Positions 52,526 through 62,175 of a stretch of 64,000 nt of DNA are shown one piece after another; positions within the stretch are counted from its first letter, which is position 1; every line of letters starts with the position of its first letter. The notes below the pieces were generated by a model. It saw only the letters and a list, made by a program, of their open reading frames with translations, was not told the DNA's origin and did no database searches. Source of the DNA: Sphingobacterium deserti (GTDB taxonomy: Bacteria > Bacteroidota > Bacteroidia > Sphingobacteriales > Sphingobacteriaceae); the NCBI RefSeq assembly GCF_000757725.1, contig NZ_JJMU01000026.1, forward strand, positions 1-64,000. Reading direction: 5' to 3'. A program made the translations under genes and the position numbers.

Positions 52526-52561
52526 CTAGCCGATTACCCGTGCGATGCAAATCTACTAATT

Positions 52562-52569
52562 TAAATTTG
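52562..52569 (+). promoter_or_regulatory. Possible -7 box for the kinase-regulator pair
   Basis: TAAATTTG matches TAnnTTTG and ends 8 bp before the kinase ATG, so a leaderless or very short leader would be expected. Confidence 0.33.
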
Positions 52570-52577
52570 TATTAATA

Positions 52578-54002
52578 ATGTTAAAAAAGTATAAAATCCT
52601 CCTCGTTTTGATCGTGCTTACGGCTACTGGAATTGGCCTTGTTTTGTCTTTTTGGCTGTATGGCAGCTATAAAAGCGAGCGCGAGCTTTTTCTTGGTAGA
52701 GCAGAAAGGGCTTTATTTAACGTCCTGCAAAATTACTATCAAAACGACTTTACGGCCTCTGCAAAGAAGGCAGAATTAGATGCGCATGATGCGGAAAGAC
52801 GGCATAAGGGCTTTCTATCGATCTTAAGAAAAGTGTATCCCAATTTGGATGTAGCGCCTATGCAAACCTTTCTAGACACAGCGGATTTTCGACGGGGACG
52901 AAATAGAAGAGTGCGCGGTGATGATGCGGGAAAAGATGCGCCCAACGAATTGCTACCGTTGTATTTGCTTGAGAAAATGGATTTCAATAGCGCATTGCTC
53001 GATACCCTCGAGCTTCGTTTGGAGAAAGCGTTGGCAAAAAATAGGATGCGAACAAAATTTCAGCTCTCAACGGAGATCATTCATCGCGATGAGTTCGATG
53101 CTTATATACAGTACAGACGAAAGCAAGGGGAAGTCTTTACACGCCCGATCTTGATTAATCCAGAAAGTGAACAATTCTTACTAGCTAAGTTTGACAATCC
53201 ATGGTCTTATTTGGTTTTCAAGCTCGGTGGCCAACTTTTTCTTTCTTTGTTACTGCTTACAGCGCTATTAGGCACTTTTCTGTATTTATTAAAGACCATA
53301 AGGAGACAGAATCAAGAGGCTGTATTGCGGAAAGCGTTTGTGAACAATATGACACACGAGTTGAAAACCCCGTTGGCAACCGTGATGGCCGCTGTAGAGG
53401 CTATTCAACGTTTTGTAGCTAAAGATGATAAAGCAAAGATGAATAAGTATCTCGACCTTTCAAAGGCCGAGTTGGAACATCTTAATAACATGATTGAGCG
53501 TGTGCTGCAGCTTGATGTAGACGAGACCCACCGTATTCGCATTTTTAAGCAGCAGGTGAATATTATTCCATTAATCAATAACTGTTTGGAATTAGCCACA
53601 ATTAGCGCGGCTAAAGAAATAACGACTACGTTTGATCACGAGGACGAACAGCTGTTAATCATGGCTGACGAAGCCCATTTAAAAAATGTGGTCAGCAACC
53701 TATTTGACAACGCTATTAAATATTCTGCCGACCCGGTCCAAATACATATCATTTTGAAGGTTTTTAAAGAAAATATCCTCTTGTCGATATCAGATAAGGG
53801 TAAAGGCATCGCCCCAGAACATTCGCCACGCATCTTTGATATGTTTTACCGCGTGCCGGAAGGGACACTCCACGAAGTGAAAGGCTTCGGTTTAGGTTTG
53901 GCCTACGTGAAACATGTTGTTGAGCAACATGGAGGAAGCATAGCCGTTCGCAGCGAACTTGGAAAAGGGAGTACATTTACAATTGAAATCCCTAAATATT
54001 GA
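52578..54002 (+). CDS. Two-component sensor histidine kinase (RprX-like)
   Basis: A 474-residue inner-membrane kinase. Membrane helices at about 7-27 and 212-237 enclose a periplasmic sensor region of about 185 residues with no obvious family. The HisKA box MTHELKTPLATVMAAVE has the phosphorylated His. The HATPase motifs are VSNLFDNAIKYSA (N box), DKGKGIAPEHSP (G1) and GFGLGLAYVKHV (G2). The response-regulator gene follows after 4 bp. The pair resembles the RprX/RprY systems of this phylum in organisation; this is by recollection of sequence pattern, not a search. Confidence 0.86.
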   Translation: MLKKYKILLVLIVLTATGIGLVLSFWLYGSYKSERELFLGRAERALFNVLQNYYQNDFTASAKKAELDAHDAERRHKGFLSILRKVYPNLDVAPMQTFLDTADFRRGRNRRVRGDDAGKDAPNELLPLYLLEKMDFNSALLDTLELRLEKALAKNRMRTKFQLSTEIIHRDEFDAYIQYRRKQGEVFTRPILINPESEQFLLAKFDNPWSYLVFKLGGQLFLSLLLLTALLGTFLYLLKTIRRQNQEAVLRKAFVNNMTHELKTPLATVMAAVEAIQRFVAKDDKAKMNKYLDLSKAELEHLNNMIERVLQLDVDETHRIRIFKQQVNIIPLINNCLELATISAAKEITTTFDHEDEQLLIMADEAHLKNVVSNLFDNAIKYSADPVQIHIILKVFKENILLSISDKGKGIAPEHSPRIFDMFYRVPEGTLHEVKGFGLGLAYVKHVVEQHGGSIAVRSELGKGSTFTIEIPKY

Positions 54003-54006
54003 AAAA

Positions 54007-54681
54007 ATGGTAGATGTATTGTACGTTGAGGACGAGTTGAGCTTAGCGCTTATCGTTGCTGATAGCTTAGAAGCGCATGGATTTCAAGTGACACATCGGG
54101 AAAACGGAAGGGATGCCGTTATCGCTTTTAAACACAAAAAGCCCGATATCGTTGTGCTAGACGTTATGATGCCATTGATGGATGGTTTTTCTGTCGCAAC
54201 GGAGATTCGGAAGGTAGACTTAAGTACACCAATTATTTTTCTGACTGCCATGACCCATACAGAGGATGTTGTCAAAGGGTTTCACTTGGGCGCTAACGAC
54301 TATGTGCGAAAACCGTTTAAAATAGAAGAGCTTATTGTCCGGATCGAATCATTAACAAAAAGAGTGGCTGTAGCGCAAGCGATGAAGCAGTATATTATCG
54401 GCGATTTTGTACTCGACACCATAAAATCTACACTGACATACGGCACGGAGCAGGAAAAGCTTTCTTTCCGTGAGGTGGAGCTCTTGCGGCGTTTATTTGA
54501 ACACAAGGATGAGGTGGTACCCAGAGAGGAGATTATTCGCGCTTATTGGAATGACGATACTTACTTTACGGGCAGAAGCTTAGACGTGTTTATCAGCCGA
54601 ATCAGAAAATATTTGTCTAAAGACGAACGCATAAAAATTACCAATATCCGTAGTGTCGGTTATATGTTAACGATTGACTAA
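54007..54681 (+). CDS. OmpR/PhoB-type response regulator (RprY-like)
   Basis: A 224-residue regulator. Receiver domain about 1-118: VLYVEDELSLAL (acidic site), VVLDVMMPLMDGF with the phosphorylated Asp, FLTAMTH, and DYVRKPFKIEEL (Lys). Winged-helix DNA-binding domain about 130-222 with SFREVELLRRLFEHKDEVVPREEII and TNIRSVGYML. The start chosen is ATG 54007 (MVDVLYVEDE), just past the kinase stop; an upstream in-frame ATG at 53959 lies inside the kinase gene and adds no domain. It is the likely binder of the two 19-bp sites, but this is untested. Confidence 0.9.
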   Translation: MVDVLYVEDELSLALIVADSLEAHGFQVTHRENGRDAVIAFKHKKPDIVVLDVMMPLMDGFSVATEIRKVDLSTPIIFLTAMTHTEDVVKGFHLGANDYVRKPFKIEELIVRIESLTKRVAVAQAMKQYIIGDFVLDTIKSTLTYGTEQEKLSFREVELLRRLFEHKDEVVPREEIIRAYWNDDTYFTGRSLDVFISRIRKYLSKDERIKITNIRSVGYMLTID

Positions 54682-54869
54682 TCAAGCTCAGCAAAAACTG
54701 TTTGATAATTACCTCTAAAGAACTCTTTCAGGACATTAGCAGGCAACGTGGACAACAAAAAATGCGTGTCTTTGGCCCTGTCTTTTTCATTCCAACATCA
54801 AAAATGATTGCACAGCTCGCGTACCGTTGCAGGCCGCATTGATCAGGATGCTGCTTTTGATGAAAATCG

Positions 54870-54877
54870 TATCTTTG
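54870..54877 (+). promoter_or_regulatory. Possible -7 box of the TetR gene
   Basis: TATCTTTG, an exact TAnnTTTG box, 13 bp before the TetR ATG. No good -33 partner. Confidence 0.35.
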
Positions 54878-54890
54878 AAAAAAAATAGGA

Positions 54891-55433
54891 ATGAAAGACA
54901 CGACGCTAAGCCGTAAGGAAAAAATAATGAAAGTAGCGCTTTCGCTTTTTGCTACGAAGGGCTACGTGGATACATCAACGAAGGAGATTTCCATCGAAGC
55001 GGGCGTTTCAGAAGCATTAATATTTAAACATTTTGGCAATAAAGATACGCTCTTAGCCCATATCGTGAAATCCGGGTACCGACGCGTTTTATCTCATCAC
55101 CGTGGAATGATGACCTATCGAAATCCGAAAGAATTTTTGCAGAACATGATTTTCTTACCGAGTAAGTTGGTAGCGGAAGAACCGCTGTTTTGGAAGCTCC
55201 AAGAGCGCCTTTCTCATAATGCATTTTCTAAACAGCAGCACGAACAATTTATGAAGCCTGTACAGCCCATTCTCGTAAAGGCTTTTACAGAATTGGGTTA
55301 CCAAGATCCAGAGCTCGAAACGCAATTTCTACTTTTAACGATCGATATGCTTTGGAAAAGGGCTGCGAGTGAAGATATCAGTAACGGTAATGCGCTATCG
55401 CAATTATTAGAAAAGAAATACAAGCTTTCCTAA
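54891..55433 (+). CDS. TetR/AcrR-family transcription regulator
   Basis: A 180-residue repressor-type protein. The N-terminal helix-turn-helix is about 8-55: KIMKVALSLFATKGYVDTSTKEISIEAGVSEALIFKHFGNKDTLLAHIV, with the usual TetR spacing. The C-terminal all-helical ligand domain is divergent and the ligand is unknown. It stands alone between the two-component genes and the GH3 gene, so it may regulate itself or a distant gene. Confidence 0.88.
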   Translation: MKDTTLSRKEKIMKVALSLFATKGYVDTSTKEISIEAGVSEALIFKHFGNKDTLLAHIVKSGYRRVLSHHRGMMTYRNPKEFLQNMIFLPSKLVAEEPLFWKLQERLSHNAFSKQQHEQFMKPVQPILVKAFTELGYQDPELETQFLLLTIDMLWKRAASEDISNGNALSQLLEKKYKLS

Positions 55434-55468
55434 TGCGCTTTTATGCTGTTTTCACAATTATTCATGCA

Positions 55469-55476
55469 TAAATTTG
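55469..55476 (+). promoter_or_regulatory. Possible -7 box of the GH3 gene
   Basis: TAAATTTG, an exact TAnnTTTG match about 45 bp before the GH3 ATG; the -33 element is unclear. Confidence 0.3.
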
Positions 55477-55521
55477 ATGCGCCTGTTTTTTGATGTATAT
55501 TAGGGCGGTAAAAAACTAAAT

Positions 55522-57225
55522 ATGATTAAGAAAATTCTTCCTTTTTTATTTCTGGTATGCGTTGGTCTGTCAGTTCATGCGCAGAAAAGGCCTGACTTCG
55601 TGAAGTTTATTAATAGCAAGAATGCTTGGGTAGACTCTGTTTTTAATAAGCTTACACCGAAGGAACGTATTGCACAATTATTTTTGGTAAGAGCACATAC
55701 AAACTTAGGGAAGAAATATATCGACTCCGTTGGGCAGGTTATCCAGCGCGAGCAATTAGGCGGGCTCGTGGTATTTCAGGGGGGTCCAGTTAGGCACGCT
55801 CAAATGTTTAACCAATACCAAAAATTGGCCAAGGTACCGTTACTGATAACCTATGATGGAGAGTGGGGCTTAGGGATGCGTATGCCAGACTCGACGGTTT
55901 CATATCCTTATCAGATGACGCTTGGTGCCGTGCAAAATGAACATCTGATCTACGAGATGGGCAAGCAGGTAGCGCGTGATTTTTTACGCATCGGCATGCA
56001 CTTCAATTTTGCGCCGGTAGTAGATATTAATAATAACCCTAAAAATCCAGTCATCAATTTCCGCTCGTTTGGTGATAATAAGTATAATGTGACAAGGAAA
56101 GCAAAAGCCTATATGGATGGTATGGTGGATGGTGGTATCATCGCCTCTCTCAAGCATTTTCCGGGGCATGGCGATACGGAAGTTGATTCGCACCATGATT
56201 TGCCGCAGCTTAATTTTACCAAGAAGCGACTGGATACGTTGGAAATTTTTCCTTTTCGTGCATTAATTAAGGCGGGTGCCCCGGCGATTATGGTGGCGCA
56301 TATGAACATCCCCGCGTTAGACGCAACGCCTAATATTCCCTCATCAATATCCAGAAAGGTGGTAACCGATCTTTTGCGAAAGGAGCTAGGATTTAAGGGA
56401 CTTACGGTGACTGATGCAATGGACATGAACGGGGTCAAAAAGTTTTTTCCGAACGGCGAAGCCGATGTGATGGCTATTGAGGCCGGGCACGACCTTCTAG
56501 AGGTGTCAGAGAACAGCGCACGTGCGATTGACTTGGTCGACAAGGCGATAAAAAGCGGACGGATAAAGCAGAGCGAACTGGATCAGCGCGTGAAACGTGT
56601 GCTGGCAGCAAAGTATTGGGTTGGGCTAAATCAGTGTAGACCCGTTCCTATGCAGAATCTAATGGCCGATTTAAATAATAATGCATCGAAACAGCTTGTC
56701 CAACGTTTGGCAGATGCCGCAATAACTGTGCTGAAAGCGGATCGCCGAATCAAGACATTTGATCGCCGTGAGGAAACGGCCATTGTATCTGTAGGGATTT
56801 CAAAGGCTCAAGATTTCGAAAAAGAGCTTGCAGGGCAGCTTACTACAAAGACACAGTTCTTCATCAGTGGGAAAGAAACGGAGGAACAACTGAAAGAGCT
56901 TTTGAAGCAAATACGCGACTTTCGACAAATTGTACTTGCTATTCACGATAACCGCCCGCGGCCACGGAGCGAGTCCGATTTATCTGAACCGGCTCGTGCA
57001 TTTGTAGATAAAGTGGCAGGCCGCCGAACGATAACAGCGATGTTTACGAACCCCTATATGCTCGATAACCTATCGATCGATCGAAGCAGTGGCATTATTA
57101 TGGCTTACCAGAACGACGGCTTTATGCAAAAGGCTGCCGCCAAAGTGCTATTAGGAAAAATTAAAGCACAGGGAAAACTGCCCGTAGCGATTAATAAGCG
57201 CTTCCAATATGGCGATGGTCTTTAA
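55522..57225 (+). CDS. Secreted glycoside hydrolase family 3 (NagZ-like)
   Basis: A 567-residue enzyme, probably beta-N-acetylhexosaminidase. A signal peptide ends at VHAQ (about 20). The GH3 N-terminal barrel has KHFPGHGDTEVDSHHDLP (the NagZ-type HGD-x-DSH acid/base loop) and VTDAMDMNGV with the likely nucleophile Asp298. The last 180 residues form an extra alpha/beta domain as in secreted family members, lacking in short cytosolic NagZ. It may trim peptidoglycan or chitin-like sugars in the periplasm. A terminator follows. Confidence 0.88.
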   Translation: MIKKILPFLFLVCVGLSVHAQKRPDFVKFINSKNAWVDSVFNKLTPKERIAQLFLVRAHTNLGKKYIDSVGQVIQREQLGGLVVFQGGPVRHAQMFNQYQKLAKVPLLITYDGEWGLGMRMPDSTVSYPYQMTLGAVQNEHLIYEMGKQVARDFLRIGMHFNFAPVVDINNNPKNPVINFRSFGDNKYNVTRKAKAYMDGMVDGGIIASLKHFPGHGDTEVDSHHDLPQLNFTKKRLDTLEIFPFRALIKAGAPAIMVAHMNIPALDATPNIPSSISRKVVTDLLRKELGFKGLTVTDAMDMNGVKKFFPNGEADVMAIEAGHDLLEVSENSARAIDLVDKAIKSGRIKQSELDQRVKRVLAAKYWVGLNQCRPVPMQNLMADLNNNASKQLVQRLADAAITVLKADRRIKTFDRREETAIVSVGISKAQDFEKELAGQLTTKTQFFISGKETEEQLKELLKQIRDFRQIVLAIHDNRPRPRSESDLSEPARAFVDKVAGRRTITAMFTNPYMLDNLSIDRSSGIIMAYQNDGFMQKAAAKVLLGKIKAQGKLPVAINKRFQYGDGL

Positions 57226-57277
57226 TAGTTAAAGAGGCGCTTACCAAGGTCGTCGCAGCGAAAAAATTTATCTATGG

Positions 57278-57330
57278 CATCCCATGCTGTCCGCATATTT
57301 TTAAATGCAGATAACATGGGATGTTTTTTT
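57278..57330 (+). terminator. Rho-independent terminator after the GH3 gene
   Basis: Outer stem CATCCCATG with CATGGGATG (57278-57286, 57315-57323), a 28-base loop holding a smaller GCAT/ATGC hairpin, then TTTTTTTG. It lies about 50 bp past the stop. Confidence 0.75.
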
Positions 57331-57461
57331 GTTTTAGGTGTCAACTGCTCGACAGCGCTTAATATTATATTGCTAACTAAACTCACTTATAATTAGTATT
57401 TTGCTAATTCTTCGTGCTAAAAATTAGTATTAAAAATGGAGGATATTGCCGTATAAACAAT

Positions 57462-57469
57462 ATTTTTGT
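57462..57469 (+). promoter_or_regulatory. Possible -7 box of sdaA
   Basis: TATTTTTG, an exact TAnnTTTG match, 19 bp before the sdaA ATG; leader about a dozen bases. The upstream -33 part is weak. Confidence 0.38.
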
Positions 57470-57488
57470 GTGGGCTTAAATTCTGGAA

Positions 57489-58916
57489 ATGGCAAACGAG
57501 CGAATCTCTATTTTTGATATGTTTAAAATTGGTATCGGACCATCTAGTTCGCATACTTTGGGCCCTTGGCGAGCAGCACAACGCTTCGTAGAAATTCTTA
57601 GAAATAAAGCACTGCTAAACGAGGTGGTCGGCATAAACATATTGCTATATGGATCGCTGGCAAAGACCGGCGTTGGCCACGGTACAGATATCGCCGTCCT
57701 ACTCGGACTTAGTGGCGATGATCCTGTAACCTTCGATGTGTCGCAAGTGACACCCAAAGTGCAGGAGATAAAAACTTCTGGGAAGATAAATTTGGGTGCT
57801 GAACAGGAAGTTACATTTTCCTACACCTCCGATCTTATGTTCTTGTATACGGAGAGTTTGCCTTACCACCCGAATGCCGTAACTTTTCAGGCTTTCCTTC
57901 ACGATGGAAAAGCGGTTTCTGAAACCTATTATTCTATTGGCGGAGGATTTGTCGTACAGGAAGGCGATGCCGAAAGCGTATTAAGCGAAGTGGAGTTGCC
58001 GTTCCCGGTGGATACGGCACAGGAACTCATGGTTTGGTGTATGCGTACTGGTTTAAAGATTTCAGAGCTGGTGATGGAGAATGAACTATCTTGGCGAAGC
58101 GAGGAGCAAACGAAGGAAGGTATCTTACATATTTTTCGCACGCTAAGAGATTGCATCTATAAAGGTTGTCACACGGCGGGCGTGCTTCCGGGAGGATTGC
58201 ACGTGGAACGTCGAGCAGCCAAGATGAATAAACGTCTTTTAAGTGGACGCGCTTACGAAGATTATGACAGCTGGTTAAGCGCTATTCGTGGAGGGGGCAA
58301 AGATTTCGGTTATATCCTTGATTGGGTAAGTTGTTTTGCCCTAGCAGTGAACGAAGAGAATGCCTCATTCGGTCGTGTGGTTACAGCGCCTACGAATGGT
58401 GCATCAGGCGTTATTCCTGCGGTGCTGCAATACTATATTACCTTTCATGATGGTTATTGGGAAGAAAAGATCATGCAGTTTATTGCTACAGCTTCCGAAA
58501 TAGGCTCCATATTTAAAAAGGGAGCAACGATCTCTGCGGCGATGGGCGGATGCCAAGCGGAAATAGGTGTCTCATCGGCTATGGCTGCTGCTGCGCTGAC
58601 GGAATGCTTAGGTGGATCGCAAAGACAGGTGCTGATGGCTGCCGAAATAGCGATGGAGCATCACCTGGGTCTGACCTGCGATCCTATCGGCGGGCTAGTA
58701 CAAATCCCCTGTATCGAGCGAAATACCATGGGCGCTGTAAAAGCGATAACAGCAGCACAGTTAGCGTTAAACTCAAATCCTGATAAAGCGAAGGTGAGTC
58801 TTGATGCGGTGGTAAGTACCATGTGGGATACCGCGCAAGATATGAACGCAAAATATAAGGAGACGGCCGATGGTGGCTTGGCAATTAAAGTACCGTTAAG
58901 CTTGCCGGAATGTTGA
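57489..58916 (+). CDS. sdaA: L-serine ammonia-lyase, single-chain 4Fe-4S type
   Basis: A 475-residue enzyme that turns serine into pyruvate and ammonia. The beta-type domain is first (about 1-150: [15 protein letters not shown]), then the alpha domain (about 185-475). The three cluster-ligand cysteines are visible in [17 protein letters not shown], and IPCIERN, and the catalytic region includes [18 protein letters not shown]. The fused chain is the usual length. It is a single gene with its own probable promoter. Confidence 0.94.
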   Translation: MANERISIFDMFKIGIGPSSSHTLGPWRAAQRFVEILRNKALLNEVVGINILLYGSLAKTGVGHGTDIAVLLGLSGDDPVTFDVSQVTPKVQEIKTSGKINLGAEQEVTFSYTSDLMFLYTESLPYHPNAVTFQAFLHDGKAVSETYYSIGGGFVVQEGDAESVLSEVELPFPVDTAQELMVWCMRTGLKISELVMENELSWRSEEQTKEGILHIFRTLRDCIYKGCHTAGVLPGGLHVERRAAKMNKRLLSGRAYEDYDSWLSAIRGGGKDFGYILDWVSCFALAVNEENASFGRVVTAPTNGASGVIPAVLQYYITFHDGYWEEKIMQFIATASEIGSIFKKGATISAAMGGCQAEIGVSSAMAAAALTECLGGSQRQVLMAAEIAMEHHLGLTCDPIGGLVQIPCIERNTMGAVKAITAAQLALNSNPDKAKVSLDAVVSTMWDTAQDMNAKYKETADGGLAIKVPLSLPEC

Positions 58917-59058
58917 TGTCAGTTGCAGGTCATGCATTGCTGTATGATTTGGAAGACAATAATAAAAGATATAAATTGGCCGCTGCTGCTCGCGCAACAG
59001 ATATAGGAGATGGATGGGAACACGAAATGTGGATGTTTCTTAAAATACAAACACGCGG

Positions 59059-59907
59059 ATGAAATATAGTGCTTTAGCTTCAGGAAGTAATGGGAATTGC
59101 TATTATCTAGCAAGTGGTGACGGGGATGCGATTCTTATCGATGCAGGGATCAATACGAAGCATATCGAGCTGCGTATGGCTAAACTAGGGATAGATCCAA
59201 GCAGTATTTCAGCCATATTTATAACGCATGAGCATAGTGATCATATCCGTGGTCTCTCCGTATTCTGCAAACGGTACCAGGTGCCGGTATATATTACAGC
59301 GGGCTCTTATAAAGGTTCTCGATTAAATCTTCCTCCCGAACTTGTTCATATTATTTTGCCAAATGAGAAAGTAGAGATTGGGACGTTATCCATATATGGG
59401 ATTCCGAAGTACCACGATGCAAAAGAGCCTTGCAGCTTTCTGGTTAGTGACGGGAAAATCAATGTAGGTGTGCTCACAGACCTTGGAAGGGCGTGCGAAA
59501 ATGTGAAGCACGTTATTAAACATGTCGATGTTTTGCTATTGGAAGCCAACTACGATGAGGAGATGCTTGAAAAAGGCCGATACTCTTTTTATTTGAAGAA
59601 TAGGATAAGAAGCGGTTGGGGGCATATTTCAAACAAATTATCCCTGGAAGTATTTTTGGAGAATCGTACGCCACGACTGAGACATTTAATCTTGTCTCAT
59701 CTTTCCGGCCAGAACAACACCGTGGAAATCGTAGAACAAACATTTGCCCCACACTGCACGGGGATAAAACTTTCCGTAGCCACCCGTTATGAAGAGACGG
59801 AGCTGTTCGATGTGTATAAACTCGAAAATACCAATGTGGTCACGATTTCGAGCCAACAGCCTATCTATATACAGCAAACCTTATTTCAGACGGCGAACGA
59901 AGCCTAA
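59059..59907 (+). CDS. YycJ/WalJ-like MBL-fold hydrolase
   Basis: A 282-residue metallo-beta-lactamase-fold protein. ALASGSNGNCYYLASGDGDAILIDAG opens the domain; the metal motif THEHSDHIRGL is near residue 55-65; and later segments LLEANYDEEML and LSHLSGQNN supply ligands. This pattern is the YycJ/WalJ group, linked in Gram-positives to cell wall control and possibly DNA processing. No signal peptide. The role here is unknown. Confidence 0.84.
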   Translation: MKYSALASGSNGNCYYLASGDGDAILIDAGINTKHIELRMAKLGIDPSSISAIFITHEHSDHIRGLSVFCKRYQVPVYITAGSYKGSRLNLPPELVHIILPNEKVEIGTLSIYGIPKYHDAKEPCSFLVSDGKINVGVLTDLGRACENVKHVIKHVDVLLLEANYDEEMLEKGRYSFYLKNRIRSGWGHISNKLSLEVFLENRTPRLRHLILSHLSGQNNTVEIVEQTFAPHCTGIKLSVATRYEETELFDVYKLENTNVVTISSQQPIYIQQTLFQTANEA

Positions 59908-60005
59908 TTGTCGCACCACACGTTTACAGACATTCCCTTTGTAAAACATAAAATAGCCTTAGGAAATCAGCGACGAGGCATCAAGGGTGGTTAGGTATCA
60001 CCTAT

Positions 60006-60704
60006 CTAGACAATCTCCATGGCAAAAAGCGTTGCGATATGCTTTTTCAAAATTTCCTTTACCTCAACTAAATCCAGTTCACGCCCCAGCTCACGCTGTA
60101 AGGATGTTACATCTTTATCATCTATTCCACAAGGGATGATATTCTTAAAGTAGTCGAGGTCAGCGTTCACGTTGAAAGCAAATCCGTGCATGGTCACCCA
60201 GCGCGACGCTCTAACGCCCATAGCGCATATTTTCCGGGCCTTCGCATTGTCAGCATCTATCCACACGCCAGTGAATCCTTCATATCTTCCCGCCATTATT
60301 CCATAATCTGCACAGGTAAGGATAACCGCTTCCTCCAGCGTGCGGAGGTATAAATGGATATCAGTAAAAAAATTGTCGAGATCCAAAATAGGGTAGCCTA
60401 CAATCTGTCCGGGACCGTGATAGGTTATATCGCCACCCCGGTTTATCTTGTAGAAGGTCGCATTTTTTGCTTTTAACCCATCTTCGTCCAAAAGAAGGTA
60501 CTCAGGATGGCCACTTTTCCCCAACGTGTATACATGAGAATGCTCTGTAAAAATCAGATGATTCGGCGTGGGAAGCTGCAGATTTTCATTACGGTTTGCG
60601 TTCTTTATAGCCAGTGTATTTGCAAAAACCTCTTCCTGCCGATTCCACGCATCCTGATAGTCTGTTAAACCCCAATCAACGAAATGTACTTTTTTGTTTT
60701 GCAT
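60006..60704 (-). CDS. lipB: Lipoyl(octanoyl) transferase
   Basis: A 232-residue enzyme that moves octanoyl from ACP to the lipoyl domains of 2-oxoacid dehydrogenases. RGGDITYHGPGQIVGYPIL (about 87-105), GVWIDADNAKARKICAMGVR and FNVNADLDYFKNIIPCGI (with the catalytic Cys) are the LipB motifs, and the catalytic Lys is in the KARK segment. Length is normal. It is divergent from hflX. Confidence 0.94.
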   Translation of the reverse strand: MQNKKVHFVDWGLTDYQDAWNRQEEVFANTLAIKNANRNENLQLPTPNHLIFTEHSHVYTLGKSGHPEYLLLDEDGLKAKNATFYKINRGGDITYHGPGQIVGYPILDLDNFFTDIHLYLRTLEEAVILTCADYGIMAGRYEGFTGVWIDADNAKARKICAMGVRASRWVTMHGFAFNVNADLDYFKNIIPCGIDDKDVTSLQRELGRELDLVEVKEILKKHIATLFAMEIV

Positions 60705-60827
60705 GTGAACTATCTATAAACTCTATTATTCATTAAGAGAATGAATGCCGAGCACAAATTTACGGATTTACAACCGAAAATTGTTTTGTGGATTATAGGC
60801 GCGATGTCAAGAATGGATAAAAACAGC

Positions 60828-60835
60828 TATCTTTG
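60828..60835 (+). promoter_or_regulatory. Possible -7 box of hflX
   Basis: TATCTTTG, an exact TAnnTTTG match, about 92 bp before the hflX ATG. No strong -33 element. Confidence 0.35.
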
Positions 60836-60926
60836 TATCCCTATTATAAATCGAATATGAAATTAGGGGCACGAATTTTGAAAATTCAAAAGTTTTTAAT
60901 TTTATAGCTATTAGCTCATATCATAC

Positions 60927-62117
60927 ATGGCAAGAACAAAAATTTACGATACAGCGATAAAGCCAGAAACGGCGGTTTTGGTTTCGGTAATTACACCGGA
61001 TACTACCGAAGCGAAGGCGCACGAATATTTGGAGGAGCTCGCATTTTTGGTGGAAACTGCAGGCGGTGTCAACAAAGGCATCTTTACGCAAAAATTGGCC
61101 TATCCAGATCGTGCAACCTTCGTGGGCAGTGGGAAATTGGAAGAGATAAAAGCGGATATCATTGCGGAAGAGGTGGACATGGTTGTTTTTGATGACGAGT
61201 TATCGCCTTCGCAGTTACGAAACATAGAAAAGGAATTCCAGATCAAAGTATTGGATCGCTCCAATTTAATTTTGGACATTTTTGCTCGCCACGCTCAGAC
61301 GGCGCAAGCGAAAACACAGGTAGAATTGGCGCAGCTACAATATGTGCTTCCGCGATTGACGCGTATGTGGACTCACTTGGAAAGGCAACGTGGGGGGATC
61401 GGGATGCGTGGTCCCGGTGAGAGTCAGATCGAATCCGATAGACGGATGATCTTAAACAAGATCTCGCTGTTAAAAGAGCGTCTAAAGCAGATTGACAAAC
61501 AAAATGAAACGCAACGGAAAAATCGGGGCGAATTGATTCGGGCAGCGCTGGTGGGATACACAAATGTTGGTAAATCGACCATTATGAATATGGTTTCAAA
61601 ATCTGATGTATTGATCGAAAATAAGCTTTTCGCAACGCTGGATACCACGGTACGTAAAGTCGTCATTGATAACTTGCCCTTTTTGTTATCCGATACCGTT
61701 GGTTTTATCCGCAAGCTGCCCCATCATTTGGTAGAATGTTTCAAATCGACCTTGGACGAAGTTCGCGAAGCGGATATCCTCATTCACGTCGTGGATATCT
61801 CCCACCCAAACTTTGAAGATCACATTCAGGCGGTAAATGAAACGCTGAAAGAGCTTGGCGCATTAGATAAACCTGTTGTTACGGTGTTCAATAAAATTGA
61901 TGCGTACAAAGCGCCAGTTTCGGAGACCGAAGAGGGCGAGGAAGTAAAAGTTACGCTTGATGATTTTCGAAACTCGTGGATGGCAAGAAATTCTGATCCA
62001 GCTATATTTATATCAGCAACCGATAAAACCAATGTGGAGGAATTTAAAGAGCGCCTTTACAGTATCGTTGTTGACCTGCATAACCAGCGTTATCCCTACA
62101 ACAATTTATTGTATTAA
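60927..62117 (+). CDS. hflX: GTPase HflX
   Basis: A 396-residue ribosome-splitting GTPase. The N-terminal HflX domain (about 20-175) has KLAYPDRATFVGSGKLEEIKAD and the RGGIGMRGPGESQIESDRR linker. The GTPase domain (about 200-395) has GYTNVGKSTIMN (G1), DTVGFIRKLPHHLVECFKSTLDEV (G3, switch), and NKID (G4). Length is usual. It is convergent with recG, with a 9-bp inverted repeat between them (62129-62161), which lacks a T-tract. Confidence 0.94.
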   Translation: MARTKIYDTAIKPETAVLVSVITPDTTEAKAHEYLEELAFLVETAGGVNKGIFTQKLAYPDRATFVGSGKLEEIKADIIAEEVDMVVFDDELSPSQLRNIEKEFQIKVLDRSNLILDIFARHAQTAQAKTQVELAQLQYVLPRLTRMWTHLERQRGGIGMRGPGESQIESDRRMILNKISLLKERLKQIDKQNETQRKNRGELIRAALVGYTNVGKSTIMNMVSKSDVLIENKLFATLDTTVRKVVIDNLPFLLSDTVGFIRKLPHHLVECFKSTLDEVREADILIHVVDISHPNFEDHIQAVNETLKELGALDKPVVTVFNKIDAYKAPVSETEEGEEVKVTLDDFRNSWMARNSDPAIFISATDKTNVEEFKERLYSIVVDLHNQRYPYNNLLY

Positions 62118-62128
62118 TACTATACTTT

Positions 62129-62161
62129 CGCTGCAAAGTCGGTTTGTAGGATTTTGCAGCG
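62129..62161. terminator. Weak hairpin between hflX and recG
   Basis: CGCTGCAAA (62129-62137) pairs with TTTGCAGCG (62153-62161), 15-base loop, with no T-run on either side. It may act in 3'-end protection of hflX or recG transcripts, but it is not a standard terminator. Confidence 0.35.
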
Positions 62162-62175
62162 TCTGCTCCCTTCGA

